From assembly GCA_900764415.1 (NCBI GenBank), contig CAAFOA010000446.1:1-6746 (forward strand): a stretch of DNA of 6,746 nt, given 5' to 3'. Positions within the stretch are counted from its first letter, which is position 1. The number at the start of each line of letters is the position of its first letter. Source of the DNA: an uncultured Collinsella sp. (lineage in GTDB: Bacteria > Actinomycetota > Coriobacteriia > Coriobacteriales > Coriobacteriaceae). The notes under the pieces are model-generated. The model made no database searches, was not told the DNA's origin, and was given only the letters and a program-made list of their open reading frames with translations. This document shows, one piece after another, positions 1 through 6,601 of this stretch. A program made the position numbers and the translations under genes.

Positions 1-564
1 CCCAAGCGCTACATGCTGCTGTCCGCCCACCGCGAGGAGAACATCGACACCGAGGCGAACTTCACGAGCCTGTTCACCGCCATCAACGCGCTTGCGGAGA
101 AATACGACATGCCGATCCTGTACTCCTGCCACCCTCGCTCCCGCAAGCGCCTGGAGGCCACCGGCTTCGAGCTTGACCCGCGCGTGCGCATGCACGAGCC
201 CATGGGCTTCCACGACTACAACTGCCTTCAGATGAACGCCTTCGCGGTGGTCTCCGATTCGGGCACGCTGCCCGAGGAGTCGAGCTTCTTCGCGAGCGTC
301 GGCCACCCGTTCCCGGCGGTGTGCATCCGCACCTCCACCGAGCGCCCCGAGGCACTGGACAAGGCGTGCTTCACGCTCGCCGGCATCAGCGAGCGCGGCC
401 TGCTCCAGGCCGTCCACACCGCCGTCGAGCTCGACGCCGAGGGGTCGCTTCCCGAGGCGCCCGTTCCCGACTACGCCGACGAGACCGTCTCCACCAAGGT
501 GGTCAAGATCATCCAGAGCTACACCGGCGTCGTGGACAAGATGGTGTGGAGGAAGGGGGCTTAG
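1..564 (+). CDS. fnlC: UDP-L-FucNAc-forming 2-epimerase, FnlC/WbjD/CapG type (C-terminal part, 5' end outside window)
   Basis: The reading frame is open from base 1 and ends at TAG 562-564, giving 187 residues. The family is about 375 residues long, so roughly the C-terminal half is present. It belongs to the non-hydrolysing UDP-sugar 2-epimerase superfamily (GT-B-like fold, cytosolic). Visible motifs, in window residues, are AHREENID at 9-16, HPR at 44-46, SDSGTLPEES at 85-94 and, further on, a TERPEALDK segment. The SDSGT-x-x-EES form, with a C-terminal SYTG...VW stretch, points to the FnlC/WbjD/CapG branch rather than WecB, which has SDSGG-x-QEE. Known members convert UDP-2-acetamido-2,6-dideoxy-L-talose to UDP-N-acetyl-L-fucosamine, the last step after FnlA and FnlB; those two genes would be expected just upstream, outside the window. 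Codons are strongly G/C-ending, unlike the next five genes. The superfamily is certain; the exact substrate is inferred from motif resemblance. Confidence 0.87.
   Translation, partial: PKRYMLLSAHREENIDTEANFTSLFTAINALAEKYDMPILYSCHPRSRKRLEATGFELDPRVRMHEPMGFHDYNCLQMNAFAVVSDSGTLPEESSFFASVGHPFPAVCIRTSTERPEALDKACFTLAGISERGLLQAVHTAVELDAEGSLPEAPVPDYADETVSTKVVKIIQSYTGVVDKMVWRKGA
548..559 (+). promoter_or_regulatory. Ribosome binding site for the glycosyltransferase gene at 571
   Basis: The purine run GGAGGAAGGGGG lies inside the last codons of the upstream epimerase gene and ends 11 bases before the ATG at 571. It supports that start and suggests translational coupling across the 6-base gap between the two genes. 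Confidence 0.65.
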
Positions 565-570
565 CCAGAC

Positions 571-1620
571 ATGCCTTTCCTATTCGTTTCCACTGGAGAT
601 TGCTACCAGACGCCGTATATCGAAGCCTATGAGTCCTGCTTTGAAGGTGAGTACGACTTCCTCTACTGGAGCCGTGGCGACGTCTCTTGCAGGATAGCCC
701 GCGCTAACGCTATCCCTTACAAGTCAAAGGGCGAGAGCAAGCTCGACAAGCTGACCGGCTACGCCGGTTTTTGCTCATTCGCCAAGGATTGTCTTCGGAA
801 AAAGAACTATGACGGTATCGTGTTGCTGCAAACCCAGGCGGCACTGCTCCTATCCTCTTATCTGAAGAGGCATTATCAAGAAAAATACATCTGCGATATT
901 CGCGATTATTGCTTCGAGAAGCTTCCTTTTGTGCGGGGCATCGAGAAGTCCCTCTTTGGGTGCTCCTATGCCAATTTCATCTCATCTCCCGGTTATGCGA
1001 AATTTTTGCCCTCGGGTGTGGAGTATCACTTGCTGCACAATAATCATCCGGGACTTTATAGAAGCGAGCCTTCGTCGGCGGCGCAAGGCCCCATCAATAT
1101 CGTTTTCTTGGGCTCGATTCGTTTTCATGATCAGTGCCGCAAGCTCATAAAGGCTTTTTCTAATGACGAGAGATTCAGAGTCTCTTTCGTCGGCGCTGGC
1201 GCACTCGCGCTGAAGAACACTTGCGGAGACTTGGATATTGAAGGGGTTTCCTTTCAGGATTCTTTTTACCCTTCCCAAACCGTAAACTTACTAGAAGGTG
1301 CAGACCTGCTCTTCAACCTGTACGGGAACAACAGCTCGTTTCTTGATTACGCTCTGTCCAACAAGTTATATTATGCCGCCGAGCTTGGGAAGCCGATTTT
1401 GGTCTGCCCTAATACCTTTATGGAAGAGATAACTCTGGAGTATGGACTCGGTTTTTCCGTTGACTTGGAACGCGAAGATGCCAGCACAAAGCTCTTAGAG
1501 GAATACTCCCGTTTCGATTTTAGTGCCTTCGATGAGGGGCGGCATTCGTTTATCGAGAAAGTCAATCGCGAGAACGACGATGCAAACCGGTTGATGAAAG
1601 CGTTTTTTGCCAATGAGTAG
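571..1620 (+). CDS. Glycosyltransferase, GT-B fold, GT4-like (polysaccharide assembly)
   Basis: This 349-residue protein has no signal peptide or membrane segment, so it probably acts at the cytoplasmic face on a lipid-linked acceptor. The N-terminal half (about 1-165) has the look of a GT-B acceptor domain, including DIRD at 109-112, which resembles the D-x-R position seen in many GT4 enzymes. The C-terminal half opens with a hydrophobic strand into GSIRFHDQ (181-188), then FVGAG, and a typical donor-domain stretch NKLYYAAELGKP (264-275). The last resembles the NKLxEALAxGKP loop of GT4 transferases, although the first glutamate of the usual E-x7-E pair appears to be tyrosine here. Start ATG 571 follows a strong purine-rich ribosome site. 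The donor sugar and linkage cannot be read from the sequence. Base composition is low: 38% GC in block 841-900, against 65% in the upstream gene. Fold assignment is good; the exact family is less sure. Confidence 0.78.
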   Translation: MPFLFVSTGDCYQTPYIEAYESCFEGEYDFLYWSRGDVSCRIARANAIPYKSKGESKLDKLTGYAGFCSFAKDCLRKKNYDGIVLLQTQAALLLSSYLKRHYQEKYICDIRDYCFEKLPFVRGIEKSLFGCSYANFISSPGYAKFLPSGVEYHLLHNNHPGLYRSEPSSAAQGPINIVFLGSIRFHDQCRKLIKAFSNDERFRVSFVGAGALALKNTCGDLDIEGVSFQDSFYPSQTVNLLEGADLLFNLYGNNSSFLDYALSNKLYYAAELGKPILVCPNTFMEEITLEYGLGFSVDLEREDASTKLLEEYSRFDFSAFDEGRHSFIEKVNRENDDANRLMKAFFANE

Positions 1621-3064
1621 GGCAATACGCAATTCGGATAGGAAAACTACCGGCGCATTCGAGTGGCTATTCGCCATTTGCTTTGCCGCAGGGATACTCT
1701 GTTCGCTCATACTCGCTATGGGCGAGAGGCCTGTGATATACGAGCTTATACCGCTTCTGCCGCTGTCTTTTTCTGTCTTTTGCACGCTTTTGCTTGCCCC
1801 GTTATTCTTAAGGGACAGATCTTGGACGGTCCTCATCGTCTACGTCTGCTGTTTCTTGCGCTACGTTGTTCTGCCTGTCATCCTATGCTCTGATCCTTGC
1901 TACTCCATCTCACTTTACCAGCCCACGAGCGAAGAGGTGGGGTCTGCGATCCTGTTTATGGTTTACGAATTGCTGTTCATCAGCATCGGTTTTGCCATAT
2001 ATGGTCTGGTGGTTCACAAGAGAATTGATTCTAAGGCGGTGAGCGCAACGCAGGAACCCGCTGGAGTCGTTTTCGCGCTTTTTGTCTTCGCTGCGCTCGT
2101 CATCTTCGTTGTCTTTCCCGAATCAAGGCAAGGTCTCAGCTTCATTTCCATTGACGCCGGAACTGGAGCGCGTATGGGTGGTGTGAAATCGACCTTCGGC
2201 AACGTTACTCGACAGCTGGTACTTATCGGTATGCTCATGGCCTTTGTCCTCTTCTCGACATGGTGCTCGAGGAAAGCATCCGAGACGGGATCCGCGCGCT
2301 ATTATTGGATGGCGCTCATGGCGGCTCTTTTGTGCGTATGCGTTGTGGTTGACGAGAAGAGATCCGTTCAGGTCTATAGCGCTTTTGCGGTTATAGTGCT
2401 CTTGACGAAGCTGTTCCCTGGAAAAGCTAGAAGGACAGTTGGCTTAGTCGCAGGACTAGCCTTCGCCCTTGTTGCCCTGCTCACCATCTACAAGAATTTC
2501 TACGTGTTCAACTATGCTTCCTATGCCGATGCTCTAGCGAACTCGAATGGTTTCGCCGGTGTCGGCAAAACGGCCGAGCTCTACTTGCTGGGACCCGTTT
2601 CGGTCGCTGCCGGACTCAACGAGTCGCTCGCCGACGCACAGAGCCTCGGCTCACTTCTCTACGACTTTGCTCGCTCCTTTATCGGACTGAGCTTTTTTGT
2701 GAAGGGGTCAGATTTTACGGCCGCAGGGGCTATGTTCAATCAGTTCGTCTCGGGCGGAACATCAGCCTCCGGCGTTCTCCTTCCTATCAGTGTTGAGGGT
2801 GGGACCTGCACCTTCCTTGCCCTCGGCCCCGCCTTGGCTTTGGGCTTTCTGCTCTTTGCCCTCTTTTTGGAACGGAAAATGCGCAATGCGACTTCTCCCG
2901 TTGTCATTTTCTATATCGCATATGTCTATATCCGCATGGCAACTTGCCTCGTTTCCGCTGCAGTTAGCTCTGTCATCCTCTCGTTTTCGTCCGTGATTGT
3001 GATTGTTGGTGCTCTGTGGTTGGCGCAACGGCTTTTGTCTAAAAAAGGTAGGGTGGTTCAGTAG
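1613..3064 (+). CDS. wzy: Probable O-antigen/capsule repeat-unit polymerase (Wzy-like membrane protein)
   Basis: The product is a very hydrophobic protein of about 483 residues with roughly 11-12 predicted membrane helices from about residue 15 to the C-terminus. One large polar loop falls between helices at about 293-400. Many helices with one big late extracytoplasmic loop is the usual architecture of Wzy polymerases, which join flipped undecaprenyl-linked repeat units on the outer face of the membrane. Within the loop is a Gly/Ser-rich stretch (382-397, ending in S-V-E-G-G-T), and an earlier loop holds DAGTGARMGG (181-190). Wzy proteins are poorly conserved, so the call rests on topology and on the flippase gene immediately downstream. 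The ATG at 1613 overlaps the glycosyltransferase stop by 8 bases. A TTG at 1607 is an alternative start; the only upstream purine run is a weak GAAAG at 1596-1600, so the choice is open. Confidence 0.77.
   Translation: MSRAIRNSDRKTTGAFEWLFAICFAAGILCSLILAMGERPVIYELIPLLPLSFSVFCTLLLAPLFLRDRSWTVLIVYVCCFLRYVVLPVILCSDPCYSISLYQPTSEEVGSAILFMVYELLFISIGFAIYGLVVHKRIDSKAVSATQEPAGVVFALFVFAALVIFVVFPESRQGLSFISIDAGTGARMGGVKSTFGNVTRQLVLIGMLMAFVLFSTWCSRKASETGSARYYWMALMAALLCVCVVVDEKRSVQVYSAFAVIVLLTKLFPGKARRTVGLVAGLAFALVALLTIYKNFYVFNYASYADALANSNGFAGVGKTAELYLLGPVSVAAGLNESLADAQSLGSLLYDFARSFIGLSFFVKGSDFTAAGAMFNQFVSGGTSASGVLLPISVEGGTCTFLALGPALALGFLLFALFLERKMRNATSPVVIFYIAYVYIRMATCLVSAAVSSVILSFSSVIVIVGALWLAQRLLSKKGRVVQ
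3047..3056 (+). promoter_or_regulatory. Ribosome binding site for the GTG start of the flippase gene
   Basis: GGTAGGGTGG sits in the last codons of the polymerase gene, 7 bases before the GTG at 3064. The stop TAG (3062-3064) and the GTG share a G (TAGTG), a typical translational-coupling junction, which supports the non-ATG start. Confidence 0.65.
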
Positions 3065-4326
3065 TGGGCTCATTAGTAGCGAGGCTTAAGAACGGCAAGG
3101 CTGCCAAACAGATTGTGCTTCTCTCGTCCGGATCCCTCATCGCCCAGCTTCTCACGTTTGCGATGTCGCCGGTGCTGACACGTCTGTATTCGACCGAGGT
3201 CATCGGCCTCTTCACGTTTGTTCTTTCGATTGTCTCCGCTTTTTCAGGTGTCATCTGCCTTCGATACGATGTCTCAATAGTCACTGCCGACAAGGAGTCC
3301 TTCGGGCCGTTGTTCAAAGCGTGTGTGATCATAACCGTTGCTTTATCGCTTCTGATTGGGGTCGGCTCTTTTGTGGTGTGCTGGCTTTTCGAAATGGTCG
3401 AGCCGAGTTCGCTTTGGACGATAGTTTTCGTCTTTCCCCTCTTGTTGGTTGCCGGAGCTATTAACATACTTAACGGCTGCAACAACAGAAACGAAGAGTA
3501 CAAGGCAATCAGCGATGCATACGTTGGCCGTTCTGTTGCCCAGAATGCCATTATGGTTGGCGCCGGACTCGTCGCCCCAAATGCCGCCGTGCTTCTTGTT
3601 TCTCAGCTTGTTGGACAATTCGCAGGGATTAAGCTTCAGCTGAGAGCGCTCCACGACAGCTGGAAGGATGCCCTTAGGGTGAACTCCGACGCTGTGAGAC
3701 GGGCTGTAGTCGACAACCGCGCGCAAGCATTATTCTCAACGCCCGCGACCTTGCTGAACGCGGCATCATATTCGCTGGTCAGCCTTTGCATCGGCAATGT
3801 CTACGGGATGGGGGTCCTCGGACTCTATTCCATATCATTTAGGGTGCTCGGGGTTCCTCTCGCTGTTTTCAGCTCAAACATCGCAAGGGTCCACTGCAAG
3901 CTTTCGGAGAGGGAAATGGGTTCCAGCGGTTCCTATTTTAAGTCGACTCTTAAAATGCTCCTCGCCTCCCTTGCTATCATCCTTCCTATCAGTGCTTTGC
4001 TGTTTTTCTTCTCCCCCCCGGCCTTCTCCGTCCTCTTCGGCCCAGAATGGGAGGAGGCGGGCGTATACGTTCAGATTCTCGTACCGATGTTTTTGCTGCG
4101 CTTCCTCGCAGGCTCGATTGGCTATGGGTTCTTCCTGTCCAGGAAGCAGTGGCAGGAGACGGTCATTCAGTTGCTTCTGCTCATCACTCTTGTCGGCGTT
4201 TTGGCGATTTCAGTCGCCTGTGGAGCCGATGTAATCACCTTTCTCGTCGCATTGTCGGCCACTTGGTCGGTTGTGTACCTGACGGAGATTGGTCTATTCG
4301 TTGTTAACTCTAAGCGAGGTGCTTAA
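3064..4326 (+). CDS. wzx: Polysaccharide repeat-unit flippase, Wzx-like (MOP/polysaccharide export superfamily)
   Basis: This 420-residue integral membrane protein has about 11-12 hydrophobic helices. After a short basic N-terminus comes the characteristic first helix, SGSLIAQLLTFAMSPVLTRLYS (22-43, split here as SGSLIAQLLTF and AMSPVLTRLYS). This Ser-Gly...Gln...P-L-T-R-L-Y pattern, followed by an I-G-L-F stretch, is typical of Wzx/lipopolysaccharide biosynthesis transporters. A later GLYSISFRVLGVPL segment (near 258-271) also fits the family. Known members flip undecaprenyl-diphosphate-linked repeat units from the cytoplasmic to the outer face, handing them to Wzy, whose likely gene lies directly upstream with a one-base overlap. 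The length is close to the usual 400-480 residues. The start is GTG 3064, backed by a good ribosome site. The gene stops one base before the next ATG. A run of seven C lies at 4013-4019. The specific substrate is unknown. Confidence 0.88.
   Translation: MGSLVARLKNGKAAKQIVLLSSGSLIAQLLTFAMSPVLTRLYSTEVIGLFTFVLSIVSAFSGVICLRYDVSIVTADKESFGPLFKACVIITVALSLLIGVGSFVVCWLFEMVEPSSLWTIVFVFPLLLVAGAINILNGCNNRNEEYKAISDAYVGRSVAQNAIMVGAGLVAPNAAVLLVSQLVGQFAGIKLQLRALHDSWKDALRVNSDAVRRAVVDNRAQALFSTPATLLNAASYSLVSLCIGNVYGMGVLGLYSISFRVLGVPLAVFSSNIARVHCKLSEREMGSSGSYFKSTLKMLLASLAIILPISALLFFFSPPAFSVLFGPEWEEAGVYVQILVPMFLLRFLAGSIGYGFFLSRKQWQETVIQLLLLITLVGVLAISVACGADVITFLVALSATWSVVYLTEIGLFVVNSKRGA
4316..4321 (+). promoter_or_regulatory. 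Ribosome binding site for the pyruvyl transferase gene
   Basis: GAGGTG inside the end of the flippase gene lies 5 bases before the ATG at 4327. The flippase stop (4324-4326) directly abuts this ATG, consistent with coupled translation. Confidence 0.6.
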
Positions 4327-5421
4327 ATGAACGAAAAAATATCCCTTACGACGATTCACAGCCAGAATAATAACTTTGGCTCGGTCTGGCAGGCATTCGC
4401 CCTTTCCTGGTTCCTGGAGAAAAACGGGTATCGTCCCGAAACCCTTGACTATCGCCCCTCATACTCGAATGGTCTCACATCGGTCAAACGCATACCAACC
4501 ATGCTGGCCGGCCGTCTGCTGCACGGCCTGGCAGTTAGGACCAGGGAGAAAAGGTTCCAGTCTTTTATCTCGTCAAGGCCACTCAGCCGCAGGTACGCGC
4601 GTTACAACGAAATTAAGTCTTGCCCTCCTCAAGCCGATGTCTACCTTATTGGAAGCGACCAGGTCTGGAACCCAGATTACCTTTGCGGTAACGACCCCGC
4701 TTATTATCTCGAGTTTACGGACAGTAATAAGAAGCTCGCTTTCTCGGCGAGCGCCGGAAAGTTGCTTAGTCAGGATGAGGCCGGGGACCTTATTCGTAAA
4801 ACGAAGGGTTTTTGCTCGATTTCCTTGAGGGAAGACCTTACGGCGAAACAGCTCAACGATGCGGGGCGCGAGGACGCCGTCCATACGCTCGATCCCGTCT
4901 TTCTGCTCGACGGTGACGAGTATCGTTCTCTCGCGTCCTCGTCATACGAGGCAGGCGTTCCCAAGAACGGCTATATCCTGGTCTATGCGATCAACAAAGA
5001 CGAAGTTCTCGAAGAGGTCGTTCGCAGAGCGCACGATGTGACAGGAAAGCCCGTTATCCAAATCGGTGGCCTTGCCTCGAAATGTGCAAGCGATTATTTT
5101 CCGCGCGATGCCGGACCTAAGGAATTTATTAACCTTTTGGACGGGGCTGACCTCATGATCACGAGCTCCTTCCATGGGGTCGCCTTCTCGCATATCCTCA
5201 GAAAGCAATTTATCTGCCTTCTTCCGGGCGGAAATCACTTGCGATTAGAGAGTCTCATGCGCGACGCGGGCACCTCGGATCGTCTTGCGCGGAACGTCGA
5301 GGATGCCGTAGAACTTATCGATAAGCCTATCGACTTTGCTTTCGTTTACAAACGACTTTCTCCGATCGTTGATTTTTCGAGAAGTTACCTGCTCACCTCC
5401 ATCGAGGAGGTGCTCGATTAA
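4327..5421 (+). CDS. Polysaccharide pyruvyl transferase family protein (CsaB/WcaK-like, PF04230 type)
   Basis: This is a 364-residue soluble protein. The N-terminus has TTIHSQNNNFGSVWQAFAL (8-26), matching the N-x-G-S-x-L-Q-A-x-A-L opening of this family. Next come GSDQVWNP (109-116), a typical G-S-D-Q-V-W signature, then SASAGK, a SLRE segment and LDPVFLL. The C-terminal motif ITSSFHGVAFS contains His283, which aligns with the conserved S-x-(R/F)-H-G-x-x-F/I-A region thought to be catalytic. Characterised relatives (CsaB, PssM, Pvg1) transfer pyruvate from phosphoenolpyruvate to a sugar as a ketal. This gut-type branch with SFHG is common in capsule loci, but few if any members have been tested. 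The SFHG form lacks the arginine of the S-x-R-x-H form, so the pyruvylation activity is an inference. It abuts the flippase gene and is separated by one base from the Fe-S gene that follows, suggesting a functional pair. Confidence 0.86.
   Translation: MNEKISLTTIHSQNNNFGSVWQAFALSWFLEKNGYRPETLDYRPSYSNGLTSVKRIPTMLAGRLLHGLAVRTREKRFQSFISSRPLSRRYARYNEIKSCPPQADVYLIGSDQVWNPDYLCGNDPAYYLEFTDSNKKLAFSASAGKLLSQDEAGDLIRKTKGFCSISLREDLTAKQLNDAGREDAVHTLDPVFLLDGDEYRSLASSSYEAGVPKNGYILVYAINKDEVLEEVVRRAHDVTGKPVIQIGGLASKCASDYFPRDAGPKEFINLLDGADLMITSSFHGVAFSHILRKQFICLLPGGNHLRLESLMRDAGTSDRLARNVEDAVELIDKPIDFAFVYKRLSPIVDFSRSYLLTSIEEVLD
5404..5412 (+). promoter_or_regulatory. Ribosome binding site that fixes a TTG start at 5423
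   Basis: GAGGAGGTG, within the last codons of the pyruvyl transferase gene, ends 10 bases before TTG 5423. The frame is open further upstream to an ATG at 5336, but that start would add 29 residues unlike the family. The ferredoxin motif begins just after the TTG, so TTG 5423 is preferred. Confidence 0.65.
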
Positions 5422-5422
5422 A

Positions 5423-6583
5423 TTGACTAAAGAGATCTGCGACTTCGAATTATGCACAGGGTGCCAGGCCTGTGTGTCTGTTTGCCCCACAGGGTGTGTC
5501 ACCGCTGCTGCCGACAACGAGGGTTTTTTCAGGCCCGTTGTCGACAGCGACCAGTGCATAGACTGCAATCTGTGCAGGAAGACATGTCCCATTAACAACC
5601 GCGTTCTAAGCAAAAGCCTCCCTACGAAGAGCTATTTGTATCAGACCTTGTCCCCGAGCAACAAACTGGAGAGCGCCTCGGGCGGAGCTTTCCAGGATAT
5701 ATGCCGCGCCTTTCTCGGCGGTTGCAGTGATGTTGCTATCTTCGGCGTCGGGCTTGACTCCGAAAAACGTGCCCGCTTTGCCCGCGTTGACTCCGTTGCA
5801 GAGGTTCATACCTTCTCGGGCTCAAAATATGTGCAAGCGGAAATCGGCGATATCTACAAGGATGTCGAGAATTGTCTGCGCAGCCGCAAACACGTCGTAT
5901 TCACTGGAACACCCTGCCAGGTTGACGGACTGCGACACTATTTGCGCCGCCCCTATGACACGCTGCTTTGCATAGATCTTGTTTGCCATGGCGTAGGGTC
6001 TCCAAAAGTCTTCGAACGCTATATTGGGTACTTGGAGCGCAAATACAGCTCTAAAGTCGAGCAATTCCAATTCACAGTGAAAAAGGGCGGATGGCTTCAT
6101 AAAAGGGTGCTCGCACGGTTCGCGAACGGTAAGCAATACAGCCGAATGGCGATAACACTAGATGATCCATACATGACCGCCTTCCTTTCCCATGCCATCA
6201 TGAGGCCTTCTTGTTATTCCTGCCGTTACACCAACCTTTCGCGCGTCGGAGACCTGACGATAGGCGATGCGTGGGGTGTGGAGAAGAGAAAGCCTAAACA
6301 ATACTATCGAGAGGGTGTCAGCCTGATAATCGCCTCTACCGAAAAAGGAGAGAAGGCTCTTCGCGCTTGCGGGAATCTCGGTCGACTTGAAGAGGTCGAA
6401 TTAGCAGATTACATAGACTCTAACCCGCAACTCCGAGAGCCTATCAAACCTCATCCGTCTCGAGCACAGTTGATGGCGCTTGCGACCGCAGACGACGTAC
6501 CGTTCGATGACTTTGTAGACAAGCTGTGCTATCGCTCGAAACTACGCCGATGGGTTTCCGAGGCAAAAGCACGGTTTAGCTAG
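5423..6583 (+). CDS. Fe-S flavoprotein-like oxidoreductase, coenzyme F420 hydrogenase/dehydrogenase beta-subunit family (FrhB-like)
   Basis: The product has 386 residues from the TTG start. The N-terminus is a two-cluster ferredoxin domain: C11-C14-C17-C21-P and C45-C48-C51-C55-P, both C-x2-C-x2-C-x3-C-P, predicting two [4Fe-4S] clusters. An FrhB-type domain follows, with SASGGAF (84-90), GTPCQVDGL (162-170, Cys165), VCHGVGSP (187-194, Cys188), a CYSC pair (264-267) and GDLTIGDAWG (276-285). In methanogens the fold binds FAD and F420. Bacterial members in capsule loci occur in organisms not known to need F420, and their reaction is unsettled; electron delivery to a sugar or cofactor is a reasonable inference only. 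It follows the pyruvyl transferase gene with one base between them, a recurrent pairing in polysaccharide clusters. No membrane segment is seen, so it is cytosolic. All cluster cysteines are present, so the protein looks intact. Confidence 0.88.
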   Translation: MTKEICDFELCTGCQACVSVCPTGCVTAAADNEGFFRPVVDSDQCIDCNLCRKTCPINNRVLSKSLPTKSYLYQTLSPSNKLESASGGAFQDICRAFLGGCSDVAIFGVGLDSEKRARFARVDSVAEVHTFSGSKYVQAEIGDIYKDVENCLRSRKHVVFTGTPCQVDGLRHYLRRPYDTLLCIDLVCHGVGSPKVFERYIGYLERKYSSKVEQFQFTVKKGGWLHKRVLARFANGKQYSRMAITLDDPYMTAFLSHAIMRPSCYSCRYTNLSRVGDLTIGDAWGVEKRKPKQYYREGVSLIIASTEKGEKALRACGNLGRLEEVELADYIDSNPQLREPIKPHPSRAQLMALATADDVPFDDFVDKLCYRSKLRRWVSEAKARFS

Positions 6584-6586
6584 TTT

Positions 6587-6592
6587 GGGAGG
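6587..6592 (+). promoter_or_regulatory. Ribosome binding site for the WecB-type epimerase gene
   Basis: GGGAGG lies in the 18-base gap between the Fe-S gene stop and ATG 6602, with 9 bases of spacing. This is the largest intergenic gap in the window; no hairpin or terminator is apparent in it, so transcription probably continues. Confidence 0.65.
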
Positions 6593-6601
6593 TTTGTCTC
6601 A

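Larger units (their letters stand above)
571..6583. other. Putative exchangeable serotype-specific cassette of lower GC content
   Basis: Five genes (glycosyltransferase, Wzy, Wzx, pyruvyl transferase-like, Fe-S protein) sit between two GC-rich epimerase genes. Counted 60-base blocks give 65% GC at 1-60 and at 6661-6720, but 38% at 841-900, 47% at 1561-1620 and 50% at 6121-6180. The change falls at gene boundaries. Repeat-unit-specific genes such as transferases, Wzx and Wzy are commonly the horizontally exchanged core of such loci. No integrase, insertion sequence or flanking repeat is visible, so exchange by homologous recombination in the conserved flanks is the simplest reading. This is an inference from composition and gene content. 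Confidence 0.5.

Noticed and set aside
321..632. 103-residue + strand open frame across the end of the epimerase gene
   Set aside because: It is an Arg/Ala/His-rich out-of-frame translation of GC-rich coding DNA with no domain, and it runs into the glycosyltransferase start.
1603..1608. T-run resembling a terminator tail
   Set aside because: No GC-rich hairpin precedes it, it lies inside the glycosyltransferase coding region, and the next gene overlaps, so transcription should read through.
3039..3551. Antisense 170-residue open frame over the start of the flippase gene
   Set aside because: It lies entirely opposite well-supported membrane-protein coding sequence and its translation shows no recognisable domain; it is a shadow of the real genes.
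3797..4234. 145-residue + strand open frame inside the flippase gene
   Set aside because: It is a Ser/Cys/Phe-rich frame-shifted shadow of the membrane protein; the in-frame product has clear family features.
5336..5422. Upstream ATG extension of the Fe-S protein gene
   Set aside because: It overlaps the end of the pyruvyl transferase gene by most of its length, adds residues unlike the family, and a strong ribosome site fits TTG 5423 instead.
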